64,000 nt of DNA, from contig NC_134510.1 of the NCBI RefSeq assembly GCF_027942865.1, forward strand, positions 19,275,209 through 19,339,208. The letters run 5' to 3'. Made by a program: the position numbers and the translations under genes. Source of the DNA: Odontesthes bonariensis (lineage: Eukaryota; Chordata; Actinopteri; Atheriniformes; Atherinopsidae). The notes below the pieces were generated by a model, which made no database searches, was not told where the DNA came from, and worked only from the letters and a program-made list of their open reading frames with translations. Positions 43,446-56,800 of this stretch are shown here, in pieces (positions within the stretch are counted from its first letter, which is position 1; every line of letters begins with the position of its first letter).

Positions 43446-46400
43446 GATTATTAACACCATAATTATGATTAAGGTATGTGTATGATTATAATGTATTGAA
43501 AATATTTTAAAGATTGTAAACAAAATTAAAAATAGCCCTTGAACCTATAGAAAAAGGAAGCAGAGGCTGCTTGTAAAGAGGCAGACTACAATAAGGCGTG
43601 CCCAGCACCACTACTCACCACTAGTGTTACACAGCGGTCCTCACATCACACGGTACAATTTATATTGAGCTTCTACTCTCATGCAACAACATCAAGGGAC
43701 CTCAACGCAATTGCTTATCCTCCCCACAATCCAGCACTCTGGTCCTGAAAGAAAGAGAGCTAACACGAAAGAATCATAAGCAACCAAAATGAATCAACAC
43801 AACAGAAACAATAAACCGAAATACAAGTAATCCACTTGGATTAACCAAATATTCAAATTACTAAAGCAAAAATGACACTGAAACAATGAAGTTATCAGTA
43901 AATAGAACAATTCAATAAAGAAGCAGACCTAAACAGATAGTAAAGCAAAACGAAACCAAAAGCAAATGGGTTAAACAAAACAAGACAAAACAGGATAAAA
44001 ACAGCTAGACAAAAACAGGGCAAAGGCTAAACAGAACTCGGCAAAAATTAAGGTTAGCCAGGCTCACCACTACTGGACAGATCAATAAGGGCTGATAACC
44101 ACTCACCACCACCTGGGAGTCTTGAGTGCAGGTTCCAGGAGCCTCAATGCCAAAACTTTCAGAATGGAACAGAGGATGCTTAGCAAACAACTGTTTAAAA
44201 AATAATAATAGTAAAAGGCTTTGCATGCAAGATAATTCAGCTACCTAGCAGGAGGCCACAATAAGGAAGTCACAGCAGGGGACGGATAGGAAGTGAGTTA
44301 GAGGGCGGTGAGCAGCTCATGCAGGGCTTTATGCTAACTAGCTTTCATGAGAGGAAGAGTCAGACCAGGGCTGCATTCAAGAGCTCAACTCCATTTATTT
44401 ATTTAGCCATTTAGCTCAGTCAACACACTTCTTGGGAAACAAGAAGCACTGGACACATTTCAGCTGGCGAATTTTACTTTAAGAAATTAAGAAATTGATT
44501 TGTTCATTTTTCCTGTAAAAATTTTCTTAAGGCAACACAAATAACAATCTATTGTCTAAACATTGAAAATGTGTTAAATCAAACCACCTTGCATCTGTTT
44601 GCACTATGAGGACACAGATGTACTCGAAGGTAACCTGGTATGAGAACATGCTGCTGACGCTAAAGATCCATGGTAAGCGGTCGATTCCGCTCAGAAAGCT
44701 GGAACATTGTTATAACTGAAGGCTTTGTTCACGTTTCACTGCTCCAGATTATATCGATTGCAGGTATGTCATTTGACCACAAACTCTCAGTTCAGCTGAC
44801 TTGCTGTTAAGTGCATTGAGTTACCAATCACCCCAATGAAAAGATCAGAATCTAAATATCTGGGTCCATGACAAGGGCGCAAACTACTAGCTCTAGGAGA
44901 ATTGTCTCCGCTTCAGTTTCTACGCTGTATCCCGACATCTGTCTGTAAAAAGAAAGAATGGAAGAATGAAATTAAAGTACGGTTAAAATAAAGAATTTGT
45001 GTATTTTATTCTGAGAGCTCTGCAGCACGCTCAAGTCAAACAGCTTTTATACAGCCACATAAAAACAAAGAATGGTTACATGAAAGTAGACATCGTCATC
45101 CAGAGTTATGAAGCCAGAAAATTTGCATGCACTTCATTGGCCAAGGACATCTGGTGACATTTGACAGTATAATTATTATCTAGGTTGTGGAGAGAACACT
45201 TTTCTCTCACGGAATATTCTGATCCACTCGGATCATACTTCAACATTATAATAAGAGCACAATAAATGAGTAAATGTATTTATCACGATTTTCTCCAAAA
45301 AAGCGAATCCCTTCTCCTTTGTTAAATCATTTATTCCTCAATATTTTCTCTGGCAAAACAACTTTATACTATCAGTCTATGGTGATTTTTTACACAACAT
45401 GAAACTGCAACACAAGACGGCTGTGGTAGCAGACTACAGTAACTTATTAAACGAGACAGTGAACAATAAAAGAACCCGTAGCCTTCTCTGTCTTCTGTCT
45501 TTGAATCAAAAATTCAAGTAAACAAAAATTTAATGAAAGCTCATGTGAACAGCAACAAAAGACACACTTATGACTTACACAGACAAACAACACTAAAATC
45601 GACCAATTCACCAATCTCCAAATCAGCTCCAAAGTAAAGTCTATTGTGAAACCTGCATCCATCTTTTGACTCATTTGGTTATATTCTGCCTGAAATCATG
45701 TTTCAAAGTGATTTATAAAGACTATTTTTGCACATATGTAGGATTTAGAAGAAACCAGTGTTTGATTAAATGTATGGTTTGTTTATATTAACTCATGTGA
45801 CTTTTTATTCACACATTAACCATTTGCTTCAAAAGCTTTTGTTTTCTTTGCTTGTAAAAGAAACCTCTGAAGCCCTCCCATGGCCATAACTCTGTATAGA
45901 GGATTTTTTAAAATTTTTTATATGTGGCTTCCCATTTCATTTGTGCTACTTGAAAAGACTTGCACGCAAGCACGTGCTAATGCAGGACACATTGATGCAG
46001 CCAGTTTGATGCTCTTCGTCTGATAGACGTTTGTACAGAAGAAAGTAAAGATTGTACACGAGTAACAGATGTCAATGATGGAAGATCTCAAATTTCTTTC
46101 TCTCTTTTTGAGAAAGCTCCACAGGGAACAATTAAATCCTGAAAGAACACATACTATATTGATGCAGCATATGGAAATGAATCTTTCTCTAGCCTTATCT
46201 CTGACAAGCAGTCTGTCTAATCAGTAGCAAACTTGCAAAAGTTTTTCCTTGGTGCTTTTGTTGCTCATCCCAGGTAAAAGTAATAAATGAAAAGTGAGAT
46301 GATCAATAGACATATACAATGAAGGTTGAGAGAAGGAAGCGAGGAGTAACGAAGACAGGTGAAACGCAGAGAGGTAATGAGGAGGACATTGGAGAGGAGT

Positions 46401-48808
46401 CAATGCAGTAAAGATTAAAGAAGTGGATGGAAAAGAATTATGGGAAAAAAGGAGAGAGGAAACAAAGTTTGGAGAGTGCATTTGTGAAAAAGCTGAGAAA
46501 AGCTGAGTCAAAACATTTATTAATCAACCAATCTAATCATCCAGTTAAAAACAAGACATCATGCTTGACGCTTCTCTCAAAGAACGCATGTCACAACGCT
46601 CATCAGCTGAGCACCTCACTCTTCTGATCATCCCAGAAATCCACTGCACAGACCTTCCAACACAACAGCCATTGGTTTTACACGAACAAACCTCTCCGCA
46701 GCTGCTCCTCGTTGCAATGAAAACAAAATGTGTGATCAACATGCTGAGCTGACTTAGTATTAAAAATAAAGATTCATTAGCAACCTTTAAATACCAAATA
46801 CCTTCATGTTTGTTTGTGTTGAAGGTCATTACAGCGGGGAATGTGCGCTTCACTTGATTGCTCATTTCCACATAAAAGTAAAAATCAGCTGTGGCTCCGA
46901 CACCTCATTAAACCAAAACATTTCTCTTGTGCGCTCTCTTCTCAGAATGAGTTAGCTAATCTTTGGCGCAGCTCGGTCATAATGATCTGATGTAGTTCAT
47001 GGGGCGGGCCTGTAATGAAGCTTGGCTCCAACACGCATGCAGCATTCCTGTTCCAGATTTCCATGATGATTTCACAATTTGGTTAATTATGACTCACTCA
47101 GGATCAGGTTTATTTTTCCATAGTATTTGCTAATATCCTTAGAAATCAGTTAAAATCTGCTTTTATTTAGAGCTTTTTTAAAAAGAAAAACAATGTAATT
47201 CTATATTATCTATTCTTTTAAAGTCATTTTAACCACACTGCGACAGATTATACAGTAACATTGATCAGGAACATTGGCTGAATTAATCAAACAAACCTGC
47301 ACCTACAAATGAACCTTTGACCAATGTTGAGATTATATCATTAGTCAGTTTCATCATACAGTAGTAGACAAATTAAAACAAAGCAAGCAAAGAAACAAAA
47401 AAACAATCAAAAAGGAGAAACTCAACCTTTTTTAATAGCATTATCTAATATTCAAGCCATTCTTCCACATCCACAAGGCATTAAGACATAATTCTATGCG
47501 TATATTTAGGTCGCCCGGCCCATGTTGCAGTTCAAATACATTTTTTCAGCAAATAATGTCATTATCCAAGCATATAAAAACTATGTAAATGAGAGCTTCC
47601 TTGATAAAACATTGACTGTACACTGTCAAACATGAAACGGAATGACAATTAGTCCAACATGTGAAAAATGGAGGAAAAATTGTATAGAAGTATTTATTGT
47701 GAACTGAGTTAAATTCCAATAATTTACAGGCGTAAAGTAAATATGTTTCAAAATGAAACATGTAGCCTATTAGTGCTCTGTCTTTACTAATAGAATATAT
47801 TGCGTTTTATGGCATCAACATTAAATTAAATACATTTTTATTTAGAATACTTGTATTTGCTTTGCCGGCCTGTGTGGATTTACTCTCACTTACTCTCACT
47901 CAAGACTTAGATAAAGTCTTGAAAAGTCCCCAGTAGGTGTCGCTGCGACACTGCTGAGAAATCCGTGAGCTCGAGCCAAGTTTCCATCATCCGTTGGTTA
48001 CTAAGAGAGGGATGCAGAGCTGCAGAGTGACAGTTTGACAGTGGGAGAACATAGTCGACAGAGCAAAACGTTCCTTCATCCAAAGAGATTTTGCGATGTT
48101 TCTAGCTCTTACAGTAGCAACAACCATTAGAGATGAAGCTCCCTTGTTGTGTTTGTTTCCATCTTTTCTCATGCCTCTCTGTCACTCTTTGCGCGTGACT
48201 CACAAAGCGTAAAAATAATAACAGAGATAGAGAGCAAATCTTATGAGGGGGGCTTTACTTGCCAGAGCTTCCTAACAAAACGTAGCCTACTTTTTCTCTT
48301 GGATACATGAAAACCGGCAGAGGCGCATTCCTGTACGCGCGTAACCGAACCCACTTGTAAATGACGTGAACGCGGCTTGTACAGTACAGCTGGACTCACT
48401 AGACACGTGAAGAGTGGAAATCAGTTGTACTTATGCTACAAATCCTTATTTTCAGAAAGCTACTATCGTGAAGACGTAGCCTGCATTGTTTCCTTTCACT
48501 TCAGTTTCATATGGCCAAATTGATTGAATCACAAAACAAACATGTAGTTTAAATCAGAAACACTTTAGTTTCCTCTTTAGAACAGAAAGTAAATCAGTTA
48601 AGCTTATTTTGGCATTGCCGCGTAGCCACTTATATCATCGCATGTTATATGTCTGACCTGTAAATGCAGGCTGTTGGATTTATGTAAAAATATATTTGGT
48701 CCGCGTTTGCAGCGTTTACTCTGAATTAATGGCATCAGATGCATCAGTTAAACGAATAACAGATTTAGTGAATGTAGAATGTGAGGATGGGATCGGTTTA
48801 CACTGTGT
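43446..48808. other. Intergenic interval between the divergent TRIM-like and sntb1 genes
   Basis: No conserved exon, RNA gene or well-defined mobile element was recognised in about 5.4 kb. The sequence is AT-rich. A CTCF-like CCAGTAGGTGTCGCTG lies at about 47930-47945. Short open frames are present but have no recognisable protein content. Confidence 0.55.
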
Positions 48809-49037
48809 GGGTGGGGAGGGGGGGACTCCACCCAACTGATAGGATCTTTGGGCGGGCGTAACGGAGCAGCCTGTGCTGAGAGGGCTCCGGCTGGCCGCAC
48901 GGGACGCTTTACAAGTCCCACTGAAAAACTTCACGGGGGCAAAGTCCACCCAGACCTCAAAGGAGGCAGGGTGCAAGTGGGTGTGTGAGAGCGCTGGGAA
49001 CTTAATCACATGTGATTTTTACAGAAATGCTCCAAAG
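48809..49037 (+). promoter_or_regulatory. GC-rich sntb1 promoter and 5' leader
   Basis: Base composition changes sharply to G+C-rich with many CpG: a GGGTGGGGAGGGGGG run at about 48809-48824, a GC box GGGCGGGCG at 48850-48858, then CpG-rich leader up to the ATG. No TATA box is seen, which fits a CpG-type promoter. The frame is open upstream of the ATG to 48873 but contains no further ATG. Confidence 0.6.
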
Positions 49038-52000
49038 ATGGCGATGGTAGCAGCGGCAGGAGCCTCGAGTGGCTCTGGGGTGCATAAAAGTGGATTTGTG
49101 GAGGTTTTGGTACGGGAGCGGTGGCACAAAGTTGTGGTCAACTTGAGCGAGGAATCGCTTACGTTGAGCTGCGAAGAAGGCAGCGTTAACGACAACATCA
49201 ATTCCAACGGTGTTACCAATGGATCTTACCTAGACAACAGTAACACTAACTCCAACAATGGTCCTCAAGCTGCGCGCACTGCGTTCACTGACCTCCCGGA
49301 GCGAGTGCCAGAGGCAATCGCCAACAGAAAGCGGTGCGTCAAGGTGGCCAAGCAGGAAGTCGGGGGACTCGGTATAAGCATTAAAGGAGGGAAGGAGAAC
49401 AAAATGCCTATCCTCATAAGTAAGATATTCAAGGGGCTCGCAGCTGACCAGACCCAGGCTCTCTATGTCGGGGACGCCATCCTATCTGTGAACGGTATGA
49501 ACCTGCGGGACGCGACCCACGACGAGGCTGTGCAGGCGCTGAAACGAGCCGGGAAGGAGGTGACTCTGGAAGGTAGGCACAGTGTAGACAGATGTTGTGA
49601 GAGAAGATCACAGAAACAGTGGGGATTTTGAAGAAGAGTGTAGGGTCAATGTAAGCCCAGAGTTTTTCCACCCACAGTCCGAGGAGATTAAAGATCTTTG
49701 TGTGTGTGAGCATATTCTTGTGTTGGACGTCGTTGACCTCACTCAAAGACCCCAGCCTTCACTTAGGAAAACATGCAATGTGGGGTTGAAAGCTTCCGAT
49801 TGTTTTGTGCGTCTTCTAGAGTAGGTCAGTTATTGTCTGTACATTTAAGAAAAAAAAAAAAAAATCTGATGATGACTGCATTTACTGTCCCAGATAATTA
49901 GACAGCGGGGACTCACCTACCCCCCTAAAATCCCCTCCGGAGAGAGAGACACTGGTTAATGATGGTCATTTAGATACCTACCTTTACCTTTATATTGTCG
50001 TAGAGCAGTTAATGTCTTCACTGTCGTTACGTGGTCTGTTCCAGAGTGAAAATTATTAACTAGTTTGGAAACTGGTCGCAGAGTGATTTACTTATATAGC
50101 ATAGAACAGTTGAGATTTCCGGACGCAGTTATAATGCAACAGAAAGTGCAGAAAACGCAAAAGTACGCTGAAAATCATTGCACAACAGTGTCTAGTTCTG
50201 AGTTTTTGAGCAACCAAGACAGTAAGAACAAAGCAAATCTCTCAAACACACCAGCACGCACGACATCTTCTCTAATATGCATAAGCAAGCACAGTGATGA
50301 TCCTTCCCGTGGGGACACACTGGCTGCACTGCAGAGGGAAAAGCTGGTCCCAGCTGGGAACTTATGGAGATGTAAAAGAGAGGAAGAAGTGAAGGTGCAG
50401 GGGGGAGGGAGAAATGAGAGGATGAGGGGCTGAAATGTGAATTTAATGGGGTAAGTGCAGAGAGTGTAAGATGGATGGACTGAAACGAAGAGCTAACAGG
50501 GGAGGTAAGGAAGCTGATGTAAGATAGAACTGCAAGGGTTAAAGTGAAGATAACCAAGAAATGATGCTTCTACATAAATGCAATTTAACACAGATCATTT
50601 GCATTTAGGAACGCTCCAAAATGTAAAAGACATGTATAATGTGCCTGATGCCAGCATGCTCACATTAGTTGACGTGAGTATGACGTCTGCCCTGATGTGC
50701 CAACCCCAAAAATGATATTTACTTTCTACTTCCTGAGCGTTAGCTACCATGTAAGATTTGAGAGAAGCAGATTGTATCACATGAGTAAAGAGATCACGAG
50801 GAAACATCTGATACATTTCTTAGGAGAAAGTACCTGTCTCAGGGGAGTGGTGTGTGCGCTGCGTCTTTGTGCATTATGTCGTAACTGCTCGAAAGACAAT
50901 ATGCATGGGCATGTTTACAGACACGTCTTCTTCAAACTCGTTCAGGAAATGTTGTGCATCTTTGGGGTAAAATAGACAGTGATTGCACTGATACAGGCTT
51001 TAAGAGGGCAGCGGTTTGACCCTGTGGTTTAGATTTCCAATTGGGCTAGTGAACCAGGGTTCAAACCCCAATGTCATGTCATTGTTCAGGTTTCCCCTTA
51101 GTGAGACTCTTGCTCTCTGCTGGCTCTACTCTGTGGTCAGCGTGCTCAAATAAGCCAAAGGGAAAGTACTTCTGGAGAGCAATCAGTGTTTTGCAGTAGT
51201 GTCTCTAAAGTCCCAGCAACTACAGCCAGTGGTGTTATGGTGTTCCTGGCAATGCAAAAGATAAGGCACATGCAATTATGTCCTAATGAAGGAGGGCAGA
51301 ACATTACCAGTTTAGGCCTAATACTGTCCGGCTTGTACAGCGTACTTAAACTTGCCTTGAAGATTGTTTGCTAATGAGGTCCACTTGTAGCACAGCCTCA
51401 TCAGGTTGTCTTAAAGTGAAAGCATACAGTAAGCCACAGTTGAAAAGGCTGTGGCTTGAGCTTCCTTAGTGACATTTTGACATGTCACTGCGAGCTTAAG
51501 GAATACCAGGGCTTGGATGTGAAGTAGGACTCATCCATTTTTTTTATTATTTGCTCCTGTTATTTCTTTGAATGTGACATGTCAAAATGTCTTTTTTGTG
51601 GCAAAGGCTTAATGGCCGGGTAGGTGAGAAAAGAGGCAGGTTTTGAAATTCACTCTGAAACTCACACTTTAGACCAACAACACGGATGCATCCGAAGACA
51701 TATGGTTTGCGCCTTTTGCATGATTTGTTTACAGAAACTATAAAAGATGGAAGGATCAGGAGGCAGCGTGATGAAGCCAGGAAGGGGCTGTGACTGCCAG
51801 TTTTTCTCTCCTCCAAACACTTTGGCTTTTTCACTAGGATGGAAGAAATTTCTTATTAAGCATTTTGTTCTCAGTGTACTGAGGCCTCTACATGTTCCTG
51901 AGGAATTCTGTGCTGCTTTCCATATGCAAACACCTCCTCTCCTGATATCAAGCCATTGGAAGGGAAAGTTGACCCTCAATAAGTTCCAGCAGTCTGCAGT

Positions 52001-53766
52001 GAAGAAGCTTAGTTTTGTATTCAGCCTTACTTGTTTTTGCTGTGGTTTTCTGCTGTATTGATTGAAACTTCATTACAACCATGTGGGTGTTAAGTTTACT
52101 TTTTTTACCCTCAGCTTAAAGAGTCCTTTTGTTGAGATCAAAAGATTAATTCCTTTGAGGAATCATGAAGTTCAGCTCACTTGTGTCAATAAATGTTGTG
52201 GGATAGTCAAACAAAGACACATGTTTCCACATTTAAGTGACGTATTTCTTTTAGAAATGATGGCTACCCCATGCAAGGAGAGGTCAGATGATTTCTTTCG
52301 GTTCTGTATGTGTTAATTCTTTAAGTGAAGTGTTGGCAGAAGAAAGACTTCCAAAGATTGAGGAGGAGCTCAGAGGCTAAATGTTTTTTTTTCCTCACCA
52401 CAGATTGTCTCCTAAACACACCAGTATAAAACCTTTGAACACTTACTGTACTTTGTTTTCTTTTAAGACTTGAAATTGTCACTAAGTGCTGGCTCTTCTC
52501 AAGGCCCTGAGATGACCTTTGCTGTTATATGTCAAACAAAACTGACGACTTTGTGACACAGCAGAAATGTGTTCAGCGGGCAAATTGGCATTGCTTTCAT
52601 AGTAATCAGTCAAGTCCAGTTGCCAATGTACACATATTTTTTTTTTAGGATATTCAAAGCAAAGTAATGTATAATCTCAAAATTTCTTTATCTTTGAGAC
52701 ATGTGCAATCTGTACTTTTGTGTCTGTGCAACACAGTTGGTCATGAAAATGTGGATCTGTTCAGAAAAAAAAAATCCACACCAAAATACAAAAAACAACC
52801 AGTACACAAGTTTCACAGTGACTGGTAACTGTTATCAACCCTTACCTTCTAATTAGTGCAATGGGGGCACAGCTTTTCTGACATCACTGACAGGTGATCT
52901 CATTACAGCTGTCTTCTCCTTAAAGGAATATTCCGGTTTCTTTGGGGTGTGTGATGTAATTTTGAGTAGTCAGCATCTTACCTGCAGTAGACTGCAGTCA
53001 GAGGGCTCTTAGTTTGGAGAATCGGATGGTTTCGTGATGGACCAGCTGAAGCTAGAAGCTGCTCAGAACAGGGCTGTAAAGAAGAGCGAATATTTTCGTC
53101 ATCTAAAACAACTCAAACCTGCTTGAGCTAGAGCTACTTTGTGCATTTTTACAGTATATGACTTCTGCAGCCGATAGTTGTTTGCATTGTCACTACAATG
53201 TCTGAACCGCATAATGTAGCAACCTGGACCATGCTGCTACATTAGGTGAACCATCTTCATGTAACTGTGTGCTGCTGAATTGATTTTGTGTTCAAATACA
53301 CAGTAAAGCATTCACTCTCGTTGATCCAGAACTTTGAAGGTTTGAGTTCTTTTAGAAGCTGGTGAAAAATGAGCCCTTCTGATGGCCCCAAATGAAGTAA
53401 CTTTTAGCTTAGCTCTAGTGTTGGGATCTCATCTGATTCTACAAACTAAGAAAACTTTTAGTTTTGTCTACTACAGGCAAGGAATGGACTTCTCATGAAT
53501 ACTTTAGAAAGCCCCACTTCAAAGAAACTGAAATATCCCTTTAAGGTGCAAAGCAGGTCCCTCAAAGACAACAAAGAAAATTCTCTTCCTATCCTGCAGC
53601 AACAGCTACTTCGTCCTTAAAGTTGTTCCCAGTAACCTGATGCTCAATTGGCTCTTGTCTGAAACCAGCAACACAGGTGGTGCCCAAGAAGGCAGTGACC
53701 TCTGTAGTACATTCTTACACCTCCGTTTTTCAATATAAACAGTGGACAACTGTAAGTTTATGTGCA

Positions 53767-53844
<78 letters not shown>

Positions 53845-56800
53845 AAAAAGTCTTGATAATAAGATTAACTTTAGCTGCCATTTCAAGAAAGGGGAAACGG
53901 GTGCAAATTCTTATGTCAAACCAAGGAGATAAAGTTGTCAGAATCCAGCATGGCAATCCAAAAACTTTGGATACTGGATACTTTGAATTTAAATGCTATC
54001 CCCCTGTCCAAGGTTTTCAAAAGAAGATCAATTTCATGGGAATAGAACACATTGTTTTTGTAGAGAGGCCAAAGTGGATAGAAAAATCTGTTTGTAAAAC
54101 TATCTGGTGTTTCTGTGGAAAAGTCCCTTATCTATTTATTAATTTATTTCTTTGTTTTTTTGGTGCTACCGGAGAAAAAAATAAAATCAAACAGTAATAC
54201 AATATAAGGGCTTTTTTGTGAAATTGCCCCAGAAATGAATGTTTGTCACATTTAACAGGCATTTTGGGGGTCCGAGGGGTTTGGTGGTGAGCAGCACACA
54301 TGACTATCGAGCTGAAGACCTCAGTTTGACTCCTTTCCCAACCAGTAGTATTTAGATGAACTTGTAATTGTATATCATTTGTAAATTCAAATGCCATTTT
54401 TGTTTTTTGTTGATGTTTCCACTCGCTTACCGTCACTGTTAGGTGGGTTTACACATTAAAGACAACTTGTTTAAGGTTAGAAAAAACATCATGGCTTAGA
54501 ATGTACATTTTGATAACTAACTTCATCAAAATATGCTTTTCCTGGATTACGGCGTGACAACTCTCGCACCTTGTACAAAAAGAAAAACTTCTTGAAGACA
54601 CTCACTAAACATCCCACTGACATACATTACTTTGAAAGATGCGCTGAAAGGCACGAAGAAATGCAGAATTCATGTCCACCCGCACCAATACGGTTGTGTG
54701 TTTTGCGACTACCGGCTACATGCATGCAGGTCCAGTAACAAAGTTGAGCGGGAAGTGGTAAAATAGTCTCAGTCTCCACAGCATTGTGTCACCATGCACT
54801 GCATTGCCATTATGGGACAGGAGAAAGCAAACTCACTTCTGTAAATCAAACCATATTACAGGAACAGCATCCCTGTAAATGGTGAGAGCCTGCTTTGGTG
54901 GAAAAAGCTGTCAAACATACAATGTCCCTGTCATAATGTCCCCGTTCCTGTTTATGTTCTTTATACATTCATCCCACAACCCTCACAGACCTGCCTTACT
55001 GCATGCTGTTGGTTTTTCATTTACATTCTCCTTGGGCACTGCAGTTTGGGTTTCCCTGATTTCTGTATTTTCTCTATGTTATCTTACTGTCTGATTAGGT
55101 ATAAGCACAAAAAATGCTTTTGCTAAGAAAATATGATGTTTTGGCTTGAATTGGAACTCTTCACAACCCTGCTCGTTACTGACTGGGTAAAAATGTCAAA
55201 AGTGATTCAGCTCTATTCCGTATTGTTGAATCAAATACATGGAAAGCGTATTGCAGACAGATGGGCCTCTTCTCTGCTTGTCTAAATATTTTCAGTTCCC
55301 ATTGCAACTCTCTTTTATCCTTTTTCTAGAATATTTACTCAAGTCGACATTGAAAATCCAACCAAACAAATCCTTCTTTTTTGGCATTCTGATTAATTAG
55401 GATTACGCCTTTATTTGAATCAAAACACTGCCCCTCTTTGTGTTAGAAAGGGAGTTTTATCAAACGTTTTTCATCCTCTGCATTTTTTTTACTTGTAGTT
55501 TACAAAAACTTTATCAGGTTTACCTTCCTAAGTTATTTTGATTTGGGGCTACTTTACCATTTTCAGTTCACTTGAAGCACAAATCTTACCCGCAGATTTT
55601 ATCAGTTGTGGGAAGCTAAATACACTAATTTTAACTCCAGAAGTTGTGTGGAAACGCCCATCATGTTTAATTTTGAATATCTCTCTACAGATTACATGAA
55701 AGGACTCTCTCACACACACACACACAACTCTTATCACAGTGGAAATGGCCTCAGATAAAGCAGATATTTGACCAGGCATTATTCACTGCATGCATGCAAC
55801 AGCATTGGTAAGCATAAACATAGAAGCAGTAGAAATGAAGAATTAAAAAGTCAGAGTACAATACAGAACACCTGCAGTTCTCCAGCAGGCAGGATGTGAG
55901 TCAGTGTCCTGTAAGTTCTCCTGTTCAGTCCTCCAAGCTGAACCTGTCATCACCTGACATCTGGAAGAGTGTGTGCATGTGTGTGCTGCTGTCAGCAGTC
56001 TGAATGCATGAGTGTGTGTCTGTCTCACTGTGTGTATTCATGTGTGCTAATACAGCCATCAGCAGTGCAGTCTAGACTGATGCCACTGTTTGTGCGTGCG
56101 TGTGTGTGTAAAAGAGTCGGTGTGTCTACTAGTTGACTGTTTATGTCATTAGAGAAAATAGCATCTCCTCTCTTTGTTACAGCTTGTGCAGTCTGACTCA
56201 GAGAGGGTGATGGTAATGATAATAGCAGCAACTGCGGAGCTGCTCTGGTTATTGTTGTGACGAAGATAATAGATTGAATCACTCATTCCTCTCCTTTGTG
56301 AATGTTTATATCGTCAAAACAAGACCAAGGACCTGCAGCTAAGACTCATCTGTTTATCCTGTTGGCTTTGTGTGTAGAGAACAAAAAAACTCCCCCTCCC
56401 GGTGTAATCATTGTCTTTTTGTACATTTTGTTTGTTTTCGACGGGCTAAGTTGTGATTGTGACAAACTGAACTTTTCTGTAGAGGAGCTACGTGTCGGTT
56501 AAGAGCAGGCATAATAATTTCAATGCAATATTACCAGGATGGCTAACAATGACACAAAGTCCATTAGACACTTATTACCATGTTCGTTGAACCTGTCACA
56601 GTCGATCAGACAACAGCGTACTGTAAAATCTACCATCTGTTGTCATTGTCATGGGGTTGTGGCTTTTAGGAAGTAAGGTGGTTTATGTTGCCACATGCAG
56701 AAATAAGGGATGCTCTCTGGTTTTAAAACTGTCGATAATGAAAATGTTGCATCACGCTTTGAGCAGAGAGTAAGTTACTGGAAGTGAACAGTCTTTTTTT

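Noticed and set aside
48873-49037. In-frame open extension upstream of the sntb1 ATG that would give an Arg-rich, presequence-like N-terminus
   Set aside because: The extension begins at GTG rather than ATG, contains no ATG before 49038, and sits in the GC-rich leader. The N-terminus starting at 49038 matches the mammalian syntrophin start.
53742-54197. 151-codon frame across the TA repeat
   Set aside because: The first part is a translation of the microsatellite, and the rest has no recognisable protein content.
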